Counted from the stretch's first letter, positions 1 to 18,959 are shown. The stretch: 64,000 nucleotides of DNA from Azolla pinnata (GCA_037176905.1 JBBBWG010011446.1:24033-88032); one strand, 5' to 3'. Translations and numbers: made by a program. Notes: generated by a model from the letters alone, not told the origin.

Positions 1-1300
1 TGGTAAATGTAATATTATCTCGTTGTTCTTCACTTATCTTGCTCTTGTCACATTCTCGTCTTTTGAATCTATCATTTGTTTACGAGCCACCATTCGGTCT
101 TGGTGGAGAGGTAGGGAGACCTCTGGTGGGTTAAACTGCAGACACTACCTGTCACGTGGCTCCGCGACAAACTATTGACGAGGTCATTGTCGAGGCCTTT
201 ACGGTAACTGATATCAAACTAATATTCTTGCGATGCTAGACACCATTGCAGTAGACGCCTCGGCGGGTGATGTTTGTGGATTGGTGGTTTGCCTCGACTA
301 AGACCCTACAACCGTGGAATGCCCATACAATGGTGAAGAAGGAGCTTCTCTGCCGTTGAATGATTTAGCTCTACTTAGGAGGGACGCGCCAAAGCCTTAG
401 TTAGAGGCAATGCTCTACAACTTCGACGACAAAGAAAAACCCATGTGAGCGAATCAGGCATGTTGGCCAAGTCTAGACACAAGCACCCGCATGACTTGAT
501 CCAAAACCAAATTGTTAAAGCCAGTTTATAATCGCTTAGTGGCTCAAGAGTTTGGTTGGTTTTGGTTTAGGTTTGAGGATGCAAACAAGTTTAAGTTTTG
601 GCTCAAGGGACACCAATTTGGTTTGGCTTGATTTAAAATTACTTCAATTCTTAATATTCAGTACCAAATACTATATATATATATATATACTATTGGGTGG
701 AATCTATAAAAAATTGTTGAACTGAAAGTTCTAGTATCGTTAGTAATTACATGATGATGTTAAATTATCAATTGGTTCATTATAATTGTTGGAACGTTAC
801 GAACTTTAGAATGTTGGAAAGCTCATTTTCCAATGAAGTTCTACTAAGCTCAATAAATTTGTTCTATATCAGCGCCTAGACTATTAAAGCTTTAGTTTGG
901 TTTGAATGGGTTCGGTTTTCCAACGGTTTTAAGCTTGAATTTTTGTAAACGGTTTAACATGATTTTGTTTACGACGTAATGGGTGTTAGGCGTAATGACT
1001 TATTGGTTAGGTTGGTTTTGGCTTAGGTTTCATTTTTCTTGAACGACCTGGTTCAAGTTTAGTTTCTAAAGAATGGTTTGTTTTTAGTTTGGTTTGATTT
1101 GAGTTGCCTCAAGCTGAACCGAGCCGAAACCGAACCATTGCCAATGTCTAGTCGGGTTGCCTTGTTGAGCAAGCCGAAGAAGAGATCAGTCCCACTCGAT
1201 TCTGTACACAAGCCAAAGAATCACAAAACGGTATAGTTTCGAGCGAACATCGTTTCGATGTCAACTTCCAATGATTAATTTGGAATCGCTAGATTAAACA
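1..1300. other. Spacer without a recognisable gene
   Basis: I see no coding exon that I can support here. From about 540 to 1140 the sequence is rich in GGTTTGG/GGTTTTGG runs. It ends with a GAACCGAGCCGAAACCGAACC stretch of opposite composition, which gives a weak inverted-repeat look of the sort left by decayed non-autonomous transposons. There is a short TA run at about 673-688. No terminal repeats or target duplication could be fixed. Confidence 0.4.
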
Positions 1301-1599
1301 TCGTTAAAACCAGCAAGAGAGCGCAGTTATCAGAGCGGTGATGAAAGCACCAGCATTCCAAGTGTAGCAACATCTTCTAAAAAAGACCAAAATTAGACAA
1401 CTAACGCAAGCAAAGAGATTTACGTGCCCAATCATCCGACGCACAGAAAGAGAGAATTCCAGAAGAAAAAAAACAAGAAAGAAAGAAAGAACGAACGAAC
1501 AAAAGAACGAACGGAAAGGGAATGAGAGATGTTCTGGATGCAGAAATCGTGGTACCTGTAAGGCGCCGAGCTCGATCGCGATTCGCAAGGGAAGCGAGA

Positions 1600-1960
1600 A
1601 ATGGGCTCTGGGGGGAACCACGATTCTTCACGTGAAAAGCACAGGAGGACCGAGAGAGACGAAGAGCCTCTGCTTGTGGCACTTTCACGTGGCGATGTAT
1701 GCGAGACCATTAACTGCAGACGACGAAAGAAGTTCACATGGCGCCGGAGGAGGAGACACAGGCATCCCACTGTGTGATGGGCACGGTCTCCGAGGTGTAT
1801 ATATATATATATGTTTGACCTTGTTACCGAACTTCTGTTCTCGATCTCGTTCTGGTTTTGGTTCTGTTCTGTTCGGGGACTAGTCATAAATGCCCCGCAA
1901 GCTGGTACAAGTCTGCTACCGCAAGCAGTAGTTGCAGCAACATCACGTGCCTGTGGTCCG
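1600..1960. promoter_or_regulatory. G-box bearing spacer, possible divergent promoter
   Basis: Perfect CACGTG palindromes (bZIP/bHLH G-box cores) lie at 1629-1634, 1686-1691 and 1944-1949, with a TATATATATATA run at about 1800-1812. On the minus strand a GC-rich open segment at 1565-1621 ends in a CAG/GTACC donor-like context and might be a first exon of a gene running left. No further exon was recognised, so no gene is called. Confidence 0.25.
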
Positions 1961-1992
1961 GGTCCATCTGCTCGGGCTGGTCTAGAAACGCC

Positions 1993-2112
1993 AGAGCCCA
2001 TTCCACCACCATCATCATCACCATCATCATCATCATCACCACCTTCACCATCACCATCATCATCACCATCATCACCATCACCATCATGCTCACCACCACC
2101 ACCATCATCAAC
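1993..2112. repeat. CAT/CAC trinucleotide microsatellite
   Basis: Imperfect (CAT)n/(CAC)n tract. It keeps several frames open on both strands and produces spurious Asp/Gly- or Ser/Pro-rich ORFs. Confidence 0.85.
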
Positions 2113-2368
2113 AGAGACTGAGAGATGGAGGAGCAGCAAGCTGTGTTTTTCTCTTGGGGAAAAAAGGAACCCCCCTCATGGGCAGTTATTTCAGTTGGGT
2201 AGCAGGGTTGATGACAATGGGTCCACCTCCTGCTCTGCTCTGCTTGCTGACAGTAAGAAAGAAAAAAAGGAAAAAAAAAAGAAGAAGAAGAAGAAGACTT
2301 GGGAGTCAAGCTCATAACATCACCCCCCATACCCAAGCAATGGCTATGGTTAGTTACTGGAGGGTAAA

Positions 2369-2424
2369 AAGAACATCTCTCTCTCTCTCTCTCTCTCTTT
2401 CTATATATATATATATATATATAT

Positions 2425-2460
<36 letters not shown>

Positions 2461-2461
2461 G
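2369..2461. repeat. Compound microsatellite (CT)n(TA)n(TAGA)n upstream of the GH9 gene
   Basis: A CT run, then a TA run (about 2401-2428), then a TAGA run to about 2461. It lies 80-170 bp before the endoglucanase start codon, so it is probably in the core promoter or 5' UTR. The TA run could serve as the TATA element, but the exact box cannot be chosen. Confidence 0.85.
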
Positions 2462-2537
2462 ATGGATATAGCTTGTATATGGAAGAAAGAAAAGTAGTTA
2501 ATTTTGTTAGTTGAAAACACAGCTCCTTCTTACTTAG

Positions 2538-6517
<3,980 letters not shown>

Positions 6518-6589
6518 CCCTAGCTTCTGATCTCTGGCTATGGCGTCCTTCCAGCTTAACCCTAATCGCCCATCACTTCTGATCACAGC

Positions 6590-7145
6590 CCATGTCTTGA
6601 GAATCGCCCATCTCGCACCTCCTCCTCCTCCTCCTCCTCCTCCAAATCGCCCATCACAGTCACTCACATCTTGAGAATCGCCCAGAATCGCCCATCACAG
6701 CACTATCTTCTTCCTCCTCCAAATCGCCCATCACAGTAATACCACGAGAATCGCCCATCACAGCGCTCTCTTCCTCCTCCAAATCGCCCATCACAGCACG
6801 ATCTTCGTCCTCCAAATCACCCATCACACAGCAATGTCTTGATATCTTGAGAATCGCCCATCACAGCACGATCTTCGTCCTCCAAATCACCCATCACACA
6901 GCAATGTCTTGATATCTTGAGAATCGCCCATCACAGCGCTCTCTTCCTCCTCCAAATCACCCATCACACAGCAATGTCTTGATATCTTGAGAATCGCCCA
7001 TCACACAGCAATGTCTTGATATCTTGAGAATCGCCCATCGCAGCGCTCTCTTCCTCCTCCAAATCGCCCATCACAGCACGATCTTCGTCCTCCAAATCGC
7101 CCATCACACCGCAATGTCTTGATATCTTGAGAATCGCCCATCACG
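6590..7145. repeat. Minisatellite with AATCGCCCATCACAGC core
   Basis: More than a dozen copies of AATCGCCCATCAC separated by short alternating spacers (CGCTCTCTTCCTCCTCC, ACGATCTTCGTCCTCC, or AATGTCTTGATATCTTGAG). The higher-order pattern shows repeated unequal exchange. It begins about 75 bp after the GH9 stop codon, so part may lie in that gene's 3' UTR. Confidence 0.92.
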
Positions 7146-8389
7146 GCTCCCTCCTAATCGCCCACTTCATCTCCCACTAACGCACACACATCTTCATCTC
7201 TCCAATCGTTCATCTCAACCTCCTTCAGCAATCTCTTCTCTTCCTTCTCATCAAGACCCGATCACAAGAGAAGTATATGGAAGTGCCTCCACAAGGGAAG
7301 CAAAGCGCATCCCAAAGGGTAGATTTTGGCTGACCGAGATCGGGCCATAGACATGTTTGTTGTGAGTGCTCTTGCCGATCACCACCGGTCAAATGCTATG
7401 ATCTTGAAATGCACTCCGGATTAGGCGAGGTGATTCGATGCTCACGGGCCTCTTCGATCGAGTAACGCTTCATAACATAATGTGTGGACAGAAATCCTGG
7501 AATCGGCGCAGAATCATCTGCTAGAGCCTAGACTGAACGGATCGTGTGTTTGTCGAATTTCGTGATCAGTGCCCATACCGATTCTCGAGCAACCCCACAA
7601 ACCCATCGCCGGCTTTTCCCCAATGGAATTTGTGTTGTGGTCATTAACGATCGAACGAACGCCGCCAATATCGTCACGAGCCTGACCATTCATCGGCCGA
7701 TCGATTGCCTGACCATTTCCGTCGAGGACGCTTTCGAACTGCGGAGTCAGTGGAAATCGGATCGCTTCGTGCGCATCAAAGCGTGATCGATCTGTCTTGA
7801 GATTGATCAGCGACCCTGGGACAAGGCATGAATACGGATGAATCGTTTAGATCAATGGCATAAAAAATGACTCGATGGAGTGCAAACTGTTCGATCCGAG
7901 ACTCGGATCATTCGTATCGTCCTCGGATTTGATTCGCTCCATGGCCACATGTATTCCATTAAATTGTTGATCGAGACGATAATGATTATGGATCAGTCTT
8001 AATACAAGATTAGGCTCATGAAATCTTTGTGAGCTAAATCTTCCCTTCATCTTCTTCAAATCCTTAAAAGAACCCTAAAAATGGAGATGATGATGCTGAT
8101 GTTGATGCTGCCGATGCTCATGGCCATGGAAGCTTGCTCTGCTTCTCTTGTGTATAGCGCCATGAAGGGAAACCCTAGAATCAGAGAACGGAAGAAAACC
8201 CTAAAAGCAGAGCTCAGAGGACAAGCCTGAACCCTAAAACCAGGGAACAGAAGTGAACCCAAGCAGCAGAGCTCCCAGGATGAACCCTGAAAGCATCGGA
8301 AGCGATGAATGCAGGAAATGCCCAACAAACCTAGGGTTGAAGCAAACCCTAACTGCCTCTTCGTAGCCTCTTCCCGACGCATGTGAGAC
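7146..8389. other. Intergenic stretch, nothing firmly recognised
   Basis: Unique sequence with CGATCGA-type low-complexity patches. An 80-codon open frame at 7544-7786 has no recognisable motif and no gene context, and I do not call it. From about 8050 several AACCCTA fragments precede the next gene and may belong to its 5' UTR. Confidence 0.4.
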
Positions 8390-11305
8390 ATGGCGATGGC
8401 GCAAGGCTTCGTGTGCCTGCACCTGTCTCGGCTGCTTGGAGGGGGCTCATCTTCTTCCACGCATGCGGACGAAGAAGAAGAAGAAGAAGAAGAAGAAGAA
8501 GAAGCTGAGGGAGCAACCATCTCTTCGCATCTGGCTATGCAGAGGAGGGGTCTTCTGGAGTCTCTAGAGACCCTAATATGGCAAGTCCTGGCCCGCTCAG
8601 AGGCTCGTCTCTGGCTTTGTGCGGGGATCGCATCTCTGCAGGACCTTGTGCCTCGCCATATCCAGACCTCGTCTCTGTTTCTCGATCCCATGAGGTCTTG
8701 TTGTACTGAGGGCTCTGGTTCGAGTGAGGTTTTGTGCAAACGGGCACTGCGTTTGGCCTGTGAGAAGCAGCCATACCGGGTCATGCGGTTGTTCGGCAAA
8801 GATAGCAGCTTCATACGGCGCTTCTTCTCAGGTAACGTCTGCAAAACATTTCTCTCGTCTTTCTTCCCTTTTCATCAATCTGTTTCTTTCACGTTACAGG
8901 AATTTGTGGCCATCTTCTGTATGGGATTTACGTTGTGATTTATATGGAAATTTGGATGGTTTGCATAGATCTCGTAGGGATTTGAATGGAACCTTGCGGT
9001 GATTCTGTTAGCTTGATTGCTGGCTTGCCTACTCATACAAGCTTCTCTTTGCTTTGCATTTTGCTCTTGTCTCTAATGGTGATTTTACATCTCTTCAAAG
9101 TGTTGTTTCTGCAACCGTACATAAGCCTCGGTAATTCCACATGATATCTATTTAGATTCGGTAATGCTGGTAGGAAATTTATGTGCACGTCATTGCATTT
9201 TTGACAATGACATGCGAAACCTTTTTATTCATTCGCAATCACACGGTGTCATCAAATGATTGGAGATTTTAGTGTCTCAACCCGTCCTGTCAACAGTTGG
9301 AACATTTGAAATAATCATATATGCTTGGTTTTCCATTCTTTTAAGAAGATTATTTGCTAAACTGTTCGATGCATGAGTAATGTAGAAATTCAAGGGAGTC
9401 GAGAAAATTGAATGCCATGCACTTGCTAGTTATCGCAGTCATCCATAAAAGCTGCTATGCCAGCAATTTTCAGCTCTAGTAATACTGGTTGCGTCCGTTA
9501 AGGCATATTTCTGTGGCTAGCAGTAAGCGAAGTGCCCCATTATATGCTTGGAAATGATGATTTCCCCCATCTTTTTTCATGTCTTACAGGGCACCCAAAA
9601 CGGATCCTCGGCTGGTTTGAGAATTTTTCTAGTTCTCAAAAGAGAGAAAATCTCCTGGGAGCTCAAGCTCTGGCCCATTTTGCTTTCATCCATCGAGATA
9701 AGTACTGGAAAGAACTGGAATGGAAAGGATCACATGGTCAATCACCAGCCATTGTTGCATCGAAACCTTATTATTTTCTTGATCTCAATGTCCTCAAGAC
9801 GGTGGAAAACTTTCTAGATTATATTCCCGAGTTCTGGAGCTCCGATGAGCTATGGGACTCACTCAGAGAAGGTGATATATTATCTCTTGACATGGATTAT
9901 TTCATTGATAAGTTGTGTGACAGAATGAAAGAAGGTTCTTCTGATGTATGGAAAATGCTCGAACAATTTCTTTTTGAGGAGGATTTTTCTGGTTTATGCA
10001 GCCACCTACTTTCCTTCTTTAATGATGAGCAACTGCTTAGATTCATAAATAAGCTAAGGCTGGTGCTATCAGGGGTTCAGAATACTTTGCAAAAGGAAAG
10101 GAGTTTAGAAAATAGCTGGCTGATGCAGCTTCTCGTCAAAGGGGGAGGATGCCCTTCTCTTGATTGTATAATGCTTTGTAATACTTGCCTTACATGTTCA
10201 CGGCAGCTACTGCATATGATTCATGAGGAGGAAAATTTGGAAGCTTACGGTTCCATAAAAGCAGTGCTGGCAAAATTGAGATGCAACAAGGTGATATGCG
10301 CACAAGCACTTTGGCCTTTGCAGAGAGAAGTCTCGAAAATGAGCAAGTGGGATATGGTAAAATTATTGAGTTTGGAACGTATATCTCTTCAAATGCTAAT
10401 TACAGAGGAATGTACATCAATGGCATCGATAGAACTCTTCTTTTCAGCAAACTCTATCAGTTTTCATCACAGTGCCGATGGTGAACAATCCAAGGTGAAA
10501 GCAAATAGAAAGGAGCAGTGGAAAAAGAAAAGAAAGAAGAAGAGGAAAAAGAGGAGGAGGAGTGATATTTCCAGTGATGTGGAAGGGCAGAATAGCAGTG
10601 AGAGCGATATAGACTATGGTGAATGCAGCAATCTAACTGGTGGTGAAAAAAAGTGGTATCTTACCCATGAAAACTTTAACATGGTCATTGAAAAGGTGCA
10701 CCCTTCTTTCATTTGTAGTCGTAGTTAGTTTTCATTGGGAAAATGTGTGCTGCTTCAAAATAGTCAAATAGAACTGTTTGGTTGTGACATTCAGATTTGG
10801 CAATGAATATTTCAAGCTGCCTAGTCAATGCTCGTTAAAATTTGGCGTTGTCATGAATATTTCTAGCATATCATATGTAGACAAATGCACAGATTCCCAA
10901 GCGCTTGATCTAAGAGCACTTGTTTGATTATCGAGCCGTGATTTTTTTTGTCCTGGCATATCTTACAGTCGTCCATGAACATCATGGAAAAATAATGACT
11001 TTTGAGCGACTTTCATGCATCTGTATGCACATTGTAGTTTTTTCTTTTTTACATTCAGGTTTACATTTTGAGTTCTTTCTCGATTACACCAGTAACGATT
11101 GTTGCTTTTATCCTTCTAGGCTTGAAACTGAATATGGCTTTTATTATGAAACTAAGTTTGGTTTCATCATTTTTCAGCCCTCGCAATTCTTTATCTAATC
11201 TGTATGTTGTCTTTAACTTTTTTTTTTTGACAGGACGAGATACCTGAACGTGTAACAAACTCTGCATTTCAAGCATGGTTGAGCTCATTACTGAAACAAT
11301 GGTAG
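8390..11305 (+). CDS. Conserved-looking protein of unknown function, probably nuclear
   Basis: Three exons, 8390-8831, 9590-10695 and 11234-11305, give 1620 bp (539 aa) with matching splice phases. I do not recognise the family. The start is uncertain: residues 1-49 hold a poly-Glu run encoded by a GAA microsatellite, and the second start at 8537 (MQRRGLLESLETL) may be the real one. The body is helical and Leu-rich with many Trp and Cys. Around residues 450-475 lies a dense Lys/Arg tract (KKKRKKKRKKRRRSD), an obvious nuclear or nucleolar localisation signal, followed by an acidic Ser-rich patch typical of CK2 sites. The last exon encodes a short conserved-looking tail (RVTNSAFQAWLSSLLKQW). 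Neither a catalytic motif nor a membrane segment is seen. The gene structure is well supported; the function is unknown. Confidence 0.75.
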
Positions 11306-12900
11306 GGATGTTCTACCTTGGCGATGGGTGGCAGCTTGTACATTATTCCAGATTTGTAATACTTGGTATTCTGTAGGAAATGGCTGTACAGATCATGTCG
11401 ATGCTGTGGACTCTGAGGAATTTTTAAGCCTAGCATTAGTAGCCTAGCATAATGTAGAGATTTTTTTGTACTTTGAGAGGAATGTTAATGAATGAAATAG
11501 TTACATATCAGGGGACTTGAGGAATGGTTTGCAATTGTGATGAACTGTTTTTCACTATTTAAGATTATGGTCCCTCCGGTGGAGCTATATTTCGAGATAC
11601 CATCACTGCTCAACTTTTTTTACTAACATCATTCCATGATAGGGACTCTCAATTTTTTTGTCAGCGCTGAAGCATGCAGATTAAATGATCGACGGCAAGG
11701 AGGAAAAGCCCGTGTTAGAGGAACTATTTATCAAAGATCTTTGTTGCCAGGTAAAGGAAGGAGTTCCTACATCAGTGAATGAAGAACTAAACACCGAAGA
11801 AGCGGGGAATATGAACTCCTGAAACTCTGTGAGGCAGGAATGGCTGGGAAGATATACTTACTTATCAAGGGCCTCTTCAGATCTTCAAAAACGCTATAGG
11901 AGCGAGACAATTGTGTGATGCATCCAAGAGCTCATGAAGAGAAAGCCCAATTACTGTGAGCCGAGGTTCTCAATCAAGAAGGGGCAAGAGTACATTTAGT
12001 TCAAGACTCATATTTTGTCATCTTTCAAAAAAGAACCCAAAGGCTTTTGTAGAAGAATTCAGAGCCAAAAAGGGCATAATAATGACATGAATAGTTCTTA
12101 GAAGTCTTTGTATCAATCGAAATAACGTTTAATGGTGTGGCAATATAGGATTGCAGCATAAATATCTCTGAAAAAAGAGCTGAAGCTATGTATTGCAAAT
12201 GAAAGTGGTTAGCAGGTTAGCAGCAAAGGCAGTGTGCTGAGGAAGACAAACTGCTCACATTTCCATTAAAGGTAATCTATCATCGTCTTTGTCAGCATAA
12301 CAGTGAGAGAATGCGATTCGGTGCTGATGTAAAAAAAAAGGCAGTTTGAGCGATTTTTTGGGTGTAAAGAAAGAATGGAGGTATTTGAGATTTTTCTATC
12401 ATAAGATCTAGCAGGGGTATTTTTTGTCATATATGTTATGGTTTTTCAAAAGGAGTTAGTTTGTCTAGAGCCAAAGATCCTCTCTCGGATCATACTGTTA
12501 TTATCAACTACTTTGGTGCTGACTCGGACTCGATGTTGTGGATAGAATCGATGATGTGGTCCTGAGATTGATCGTGCTTGTCCTAAAGGTCTCTTTTTTT
12601 TGGGGGGGCCCCAACACGTAGCGAATCATGTGCTAAATGTGGTGTCAGATGGATCATTGGGTGGGGTTTCTTTCTCAAAAGCCAAGAGAAAAGAAAAGAA
12701 AAGAAAAGAAACCGCGATTTTGGTGTTGATAGCATTCTAGTGCTTTGATGATTTTGATTGAGAATGGGGAGGATAGATTTTACATGAGAGTGGATATGGG
12801 GTCTTTATTCCGGGAAAGAGCCTTACTCAGTGCAAAAAGCTTGCATTATTTCTTTTATTCATCCGCGACGAATCGGTGGGGTGTGTTGGGGGGGGAGTTG
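11306..12900. other. Intergenic region with decayed coding-like patches
   Basis: The first 200 bp probably hold the 3' UTR of the preceding gene. Between about 11680 and 12120 short open patches interrupted by stops look like an old pseudogene or retroelement remnant, but no domain could be named. A short (GAAAA)n run lies at about 12688-12710. Confidence 0.35.
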
Positions 12901-12911
12901 CTTCGGCCTCC

Positions 12912-13195
12912 AGAAGCAGAAGCAGAAGCAGAAGCAGAAGAAGATCAATTTGAAGAAGATCAATTTGTTAATGCATCTTTATAAAGAAGAAGCAGAAGGA
13001 AGCAAAAGAAGAAGAAGATCGATTTGTTAATGCATCTTCAGAAGGAGAAGCAGAAGCCGATCGATTTGGTAGTGCATCTTTGGAAGAAGCAGCGGAAGCG
13101 GAAGCAGCAAGCAGACGATCGATTCGTGTCAATGCATCGTGAGAAGAAGCGGAAGCGGAAGCGGAAGCGGAAGCAGAAGCAGAAGCGGAAGAAGA
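12912..13195. repeat. (GAAGCA)n/(GAAGCG)n hexanucleotide repeat
   Basis: Imperfect GAAGCA and GAAGCG runs with longer units containing GATCGATTTG and TTAATGCATCTT. It lies just beyond the 3' end of the glutamate dehydrogenase coding region and may be part of its 3' UTR on the minus strand. Confidence 0.85.
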
Positions 13196-13240
13196 TCGAT
13201 TCTGTTATTAAATCATCTGGCGTTTAGGAGATCGGCAGCG

Positions 13241-16534
<3,294 letters not shown>

Positions 16535-16639
16535 TTAGTTGTAGTTAGTAGTTAGTAGTAGTAGAAGTCGGTAGTTAGTGGTAGTAGTAGTAGCAGAAAT
16601 AGTAGTAGTGATGGTAATCGTCAAGATTCACAACATTAA

Positions 16640-16820
16640 CGACGACGACGATAACAACAACAACAACAACAACAACAACAAGTGACGACAACAACAACAA
16701 CAACAAGCGGCGACAACAACAACAACAACAACAACAATAACAACAACAAGTGACGACAAAAACAACAACAGCAACAACAACAATAACAACAAGTGACGAC
16801 GATGAGAATGACAACAACAA
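16640..16820. repeat. (AAC)n microsatellite upstream of GDH
   Basis: ACAACAACA runs interrupted by AAGTGACGAC units, 150-330 bp upstream of the GDH start codon, so within its 5' UTR or proximal promoter. AAC/TAG trinucleotide runs also lie at 16515-16610. Confidence 0.85.
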
Positions 16821-17473
16821 CAAGAAGTGTGGTATGTATGTTTTTCCTCTGTAACACACAATTGGGAAAGAGGAAAGAGGAAGGGAGCAAAGAGGAGAGA
16901 ATTGAGACTTTGCCCTCAAGAGATCTCACAAAGGCATGTGTTTTTATTGTCCCCTTTATATACACACATGAATGAGAGAGTTTGAGGCCTTCTCTCCTTT
17001 TTTTTGGGCGGAAGGAAAATTTGCCAAAAGAGAAAGGGCTCAACAGAGTTATTGATTACATTGATTATATATCGATCTCTTCGCTCGAAACGAATGCGAT
17101 TCGAGCGCGATCGATTAACAGCGGAGCTCGATGGATTCGGTGCGATTGCTATTTGCACTCGCTTCTGTTAATCGAAGACAAGTAAAGGGAATCGAGCAAC
17201 TGAAGGAAAGTCTAGGAAGGCGATCGGCCGAATCGGCGCACGAACGTTACGGAATCCGATGAACACGAGAAGCAAGACGGATGGAAGCGATCGGGTAATT
17301 GAAGGATTGGATTCGATGAGCGAGAAGCGATTATCAGGAACTAATCCATCGAAAGCGATAAAACGAAAAACAAGTAATTAGGGGCGGGCTAAGTTTGTAA
17401 TTTTCGGGATATTGCAGTTTCCGATTTTTGATAAAATTCGGTAAAAAAAAAAAGAGTTTTTGTTTTGGAGGGT

Positions 17474-17507
<34 letters not shown>

Positions 17508-17577
17508 GTTGCCGCCTTTTTTATTTTGTTTTTTTCTGGGGCCTTGTTTTTTCTTTTTCGTCGCCTGCCGATTTTCG

Positions 17578-17927
17578 CACGTGTGGCACGTGTAATTTCC
17601 GGGAGCGTTTTTTGCCACGTGTCGATTCGTGGATCCGCCACCTGTCGTCCACGTCATCCGCCGCCACGTCATCACTGCCACGTCATCATTGCCACGTCAT
17701 CCGTCCGCCACGTCATCGCCTCCTCGCCCCAGAAGAAGAAAAAGAAGAAGAAGAAGAAGAAAGAAAGATGATGAAGAAGAAGAAGATTCAGAAGGATGAT
17801 GATGATGATGATGAAGAAGAAGAAGAAGAAGAAGAAGAAAGATGATGATGATGAAGAAGAAGATTCAGAAAGATGAAGAATAGCTAAGCTAGCTAAGCTC
17901 GCTTTTGCTGTATTCTCCTGTATAAAT
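17578..17927. promoter_or_regulatory. Array of ACGT bZIP sites followed by a TATA box
   Basis: Three CACGTG G-boxes (17578, 17587 and 17616) are followed by five copies of CCACGTCATC. Their CACGTCA cores start at 17650, 17665, 17679, 17693 and 17709, at a regular 14-16 bp spacing. CCACGTCATC matches the 3' ten bases of the Arabidopsis unfolded-protein-response element P-UPRE (ATTGGTCCACGTCATC), which is bound by bZIP factors. The first copy (GTCCACGTCATC) matches its last twelve. A GAA/GAT microsatellite then separates the array from TATAAAT at 17921-17927. The region could drive a rightward transcript from about 17955, or act at a distance on GDH, whose start codon is about 1.1 kb to the left. 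Confidence 0.6.
17727..17880. repeat. (GAA)n/(GAT)n microsatellite
   Basis: A purine-rich GAAGAA and GATGAT tract between the bZIP-site array and the TATA box. It is a source of spurious Glu/Lys/Asp-rich ORFs. Confidence 0.85.
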
Positions 17928-18031
17928 TGATCCGCTTGATCTGCTGATCATGGGCGTCCTTCTTCCTGATCCGCTCGTCCTCATCCTGAGTCATCCTCAT
18001 CCTCGTCCTCGTCCTCCTCATCATCATCATC

Positions 18032-18259
18032 ATGTCGGGCCGGATAGAGCTCAGTTTTAAAACGGATTCTCGGACTATTCAGAATATTCAGCTGCGGCCT
18101 GTTAATAATAATTATCACATTCATTCCCCCGCGACACTAGAGGTCCTGCAATTTGCCATCATCGTGATCCGCAATGCGTGCAGAATATGCAAATGCAGAG
18201 CTCGGAAGTTTCCAATTTCTCGATCGGGCAGATTGATCATTGCCGTTTGTATGAATTAA
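18032..18259 (+). CDS. Small hypothetical ORF (75 aa) downstream of the bZIP-site array
   Basis: The ORF opens about 105 bp after TATAAAT (17921) and about 320 bp after the last CCACGTCATC site. Its position suits a real transcript, but the protein (MSGRIELSFKTDSRTIQ at the start, a short Cys pair CRICKC near the end) has no recognisable domain, signal peptide or family. It could equally be the 5' part of a noncoding RNA or of a gene whose other exons I missed. Low confidence. Confidence 0.2.
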   Translation: MSGRIELSFKTDSRTIQNIQLRPVNNNYHIHSPATLEVLQFAIIVIRNACRICKCRARKFPISRSGRLIIAVCMN

Positions 18260-18753
18260 TTGTCGTCGTCGTCGTCGTCAGCAATAATATTCAAGCAAAT
18301 TGATATTGATCATGCTCCGGGCTGAATCATTCATCATCATCTGATCTTTGTGTAGATTTTGCCTCATGCTACATATTCTACTAAGTCTAATTCTGGCGAA
18401 TGATATAAACTTGCTCCTGCAATATACCAGCGCCAGATGGAGATCCACGATCACATGCGCTAGCTAGCTAGCTAGCTAAGCTCAATCCGACGATCATTCT
18501 TTTTCATCAGATGATCACGTGTTTTCAAATGAAAGTCGGCAATACATAAGAAAACAAAACCATCAAATCAGTCAATAGTAGTCCCCGATCAATCATCTGC
18601 ATGCATATCTGTCTCTCTCTCTCTCTCTATATATATATATAGAGAGAGAGAATTAATCTAAAAAAATGCCTAACAAAATCAGAAATTACAAATTAACGCT
18701 ACTCTTTTATCTTCCACTTAAACTAACTTAACAGCCAATTAATTTACGTTCGT

Positions 18754-18948
18754 TTAACATTAATTGATTTTTATTATTCCTAATCAATATCATCGAGTCC
18801 TTTACTAAAGGGTTTAGGGTTTAACATTAATTGATTTAATTATTCCTAATCAATATCATCGAGTCCTTTACTAAAGGGTTTAGGGTTTAACATTAATTGA
18901 TTTAATTATTCCTAATCAATGTCATCGAGTCCTTTACTAATATTAATT
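18754..18948. repeat. Three-copy tandem repeat of 66-67 bp with a telomere-like heptamer
   Basis: Copies start at about 18755, 18822 and 18888 and share TAACATTAATTGATTTAATT, CCTAATCAAT and TCATCGAGTCCTTTACTAA. The junctions hold GGGTTTAGGGTTT. The last copy is truncated. It lies in a gene-free stretch. Confidence 0.88.
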
Positions 18949-18959
18949 GATTAACCAAA

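Noticed and set aside
1432-2139. 235-codon minus-strand ORF rich in Asp/Gly
   Set aside because: Most of it is translation of the CAT/CAC microsatellite, and it shows no domain.
6590-7145. CRISPR-like array of short repeats with spacers
   Set aside because: The spacers themselves recur, repeats are imperfect and the context is a plant nuclear genome, so it is a minisatellite.
11680-12120. Retroelement or pseudogene between the unknown gene and GDH
   Set aside because: Patches look coding-like but are broken by stops, and no protease, RT, integrase or gag motif could be read.
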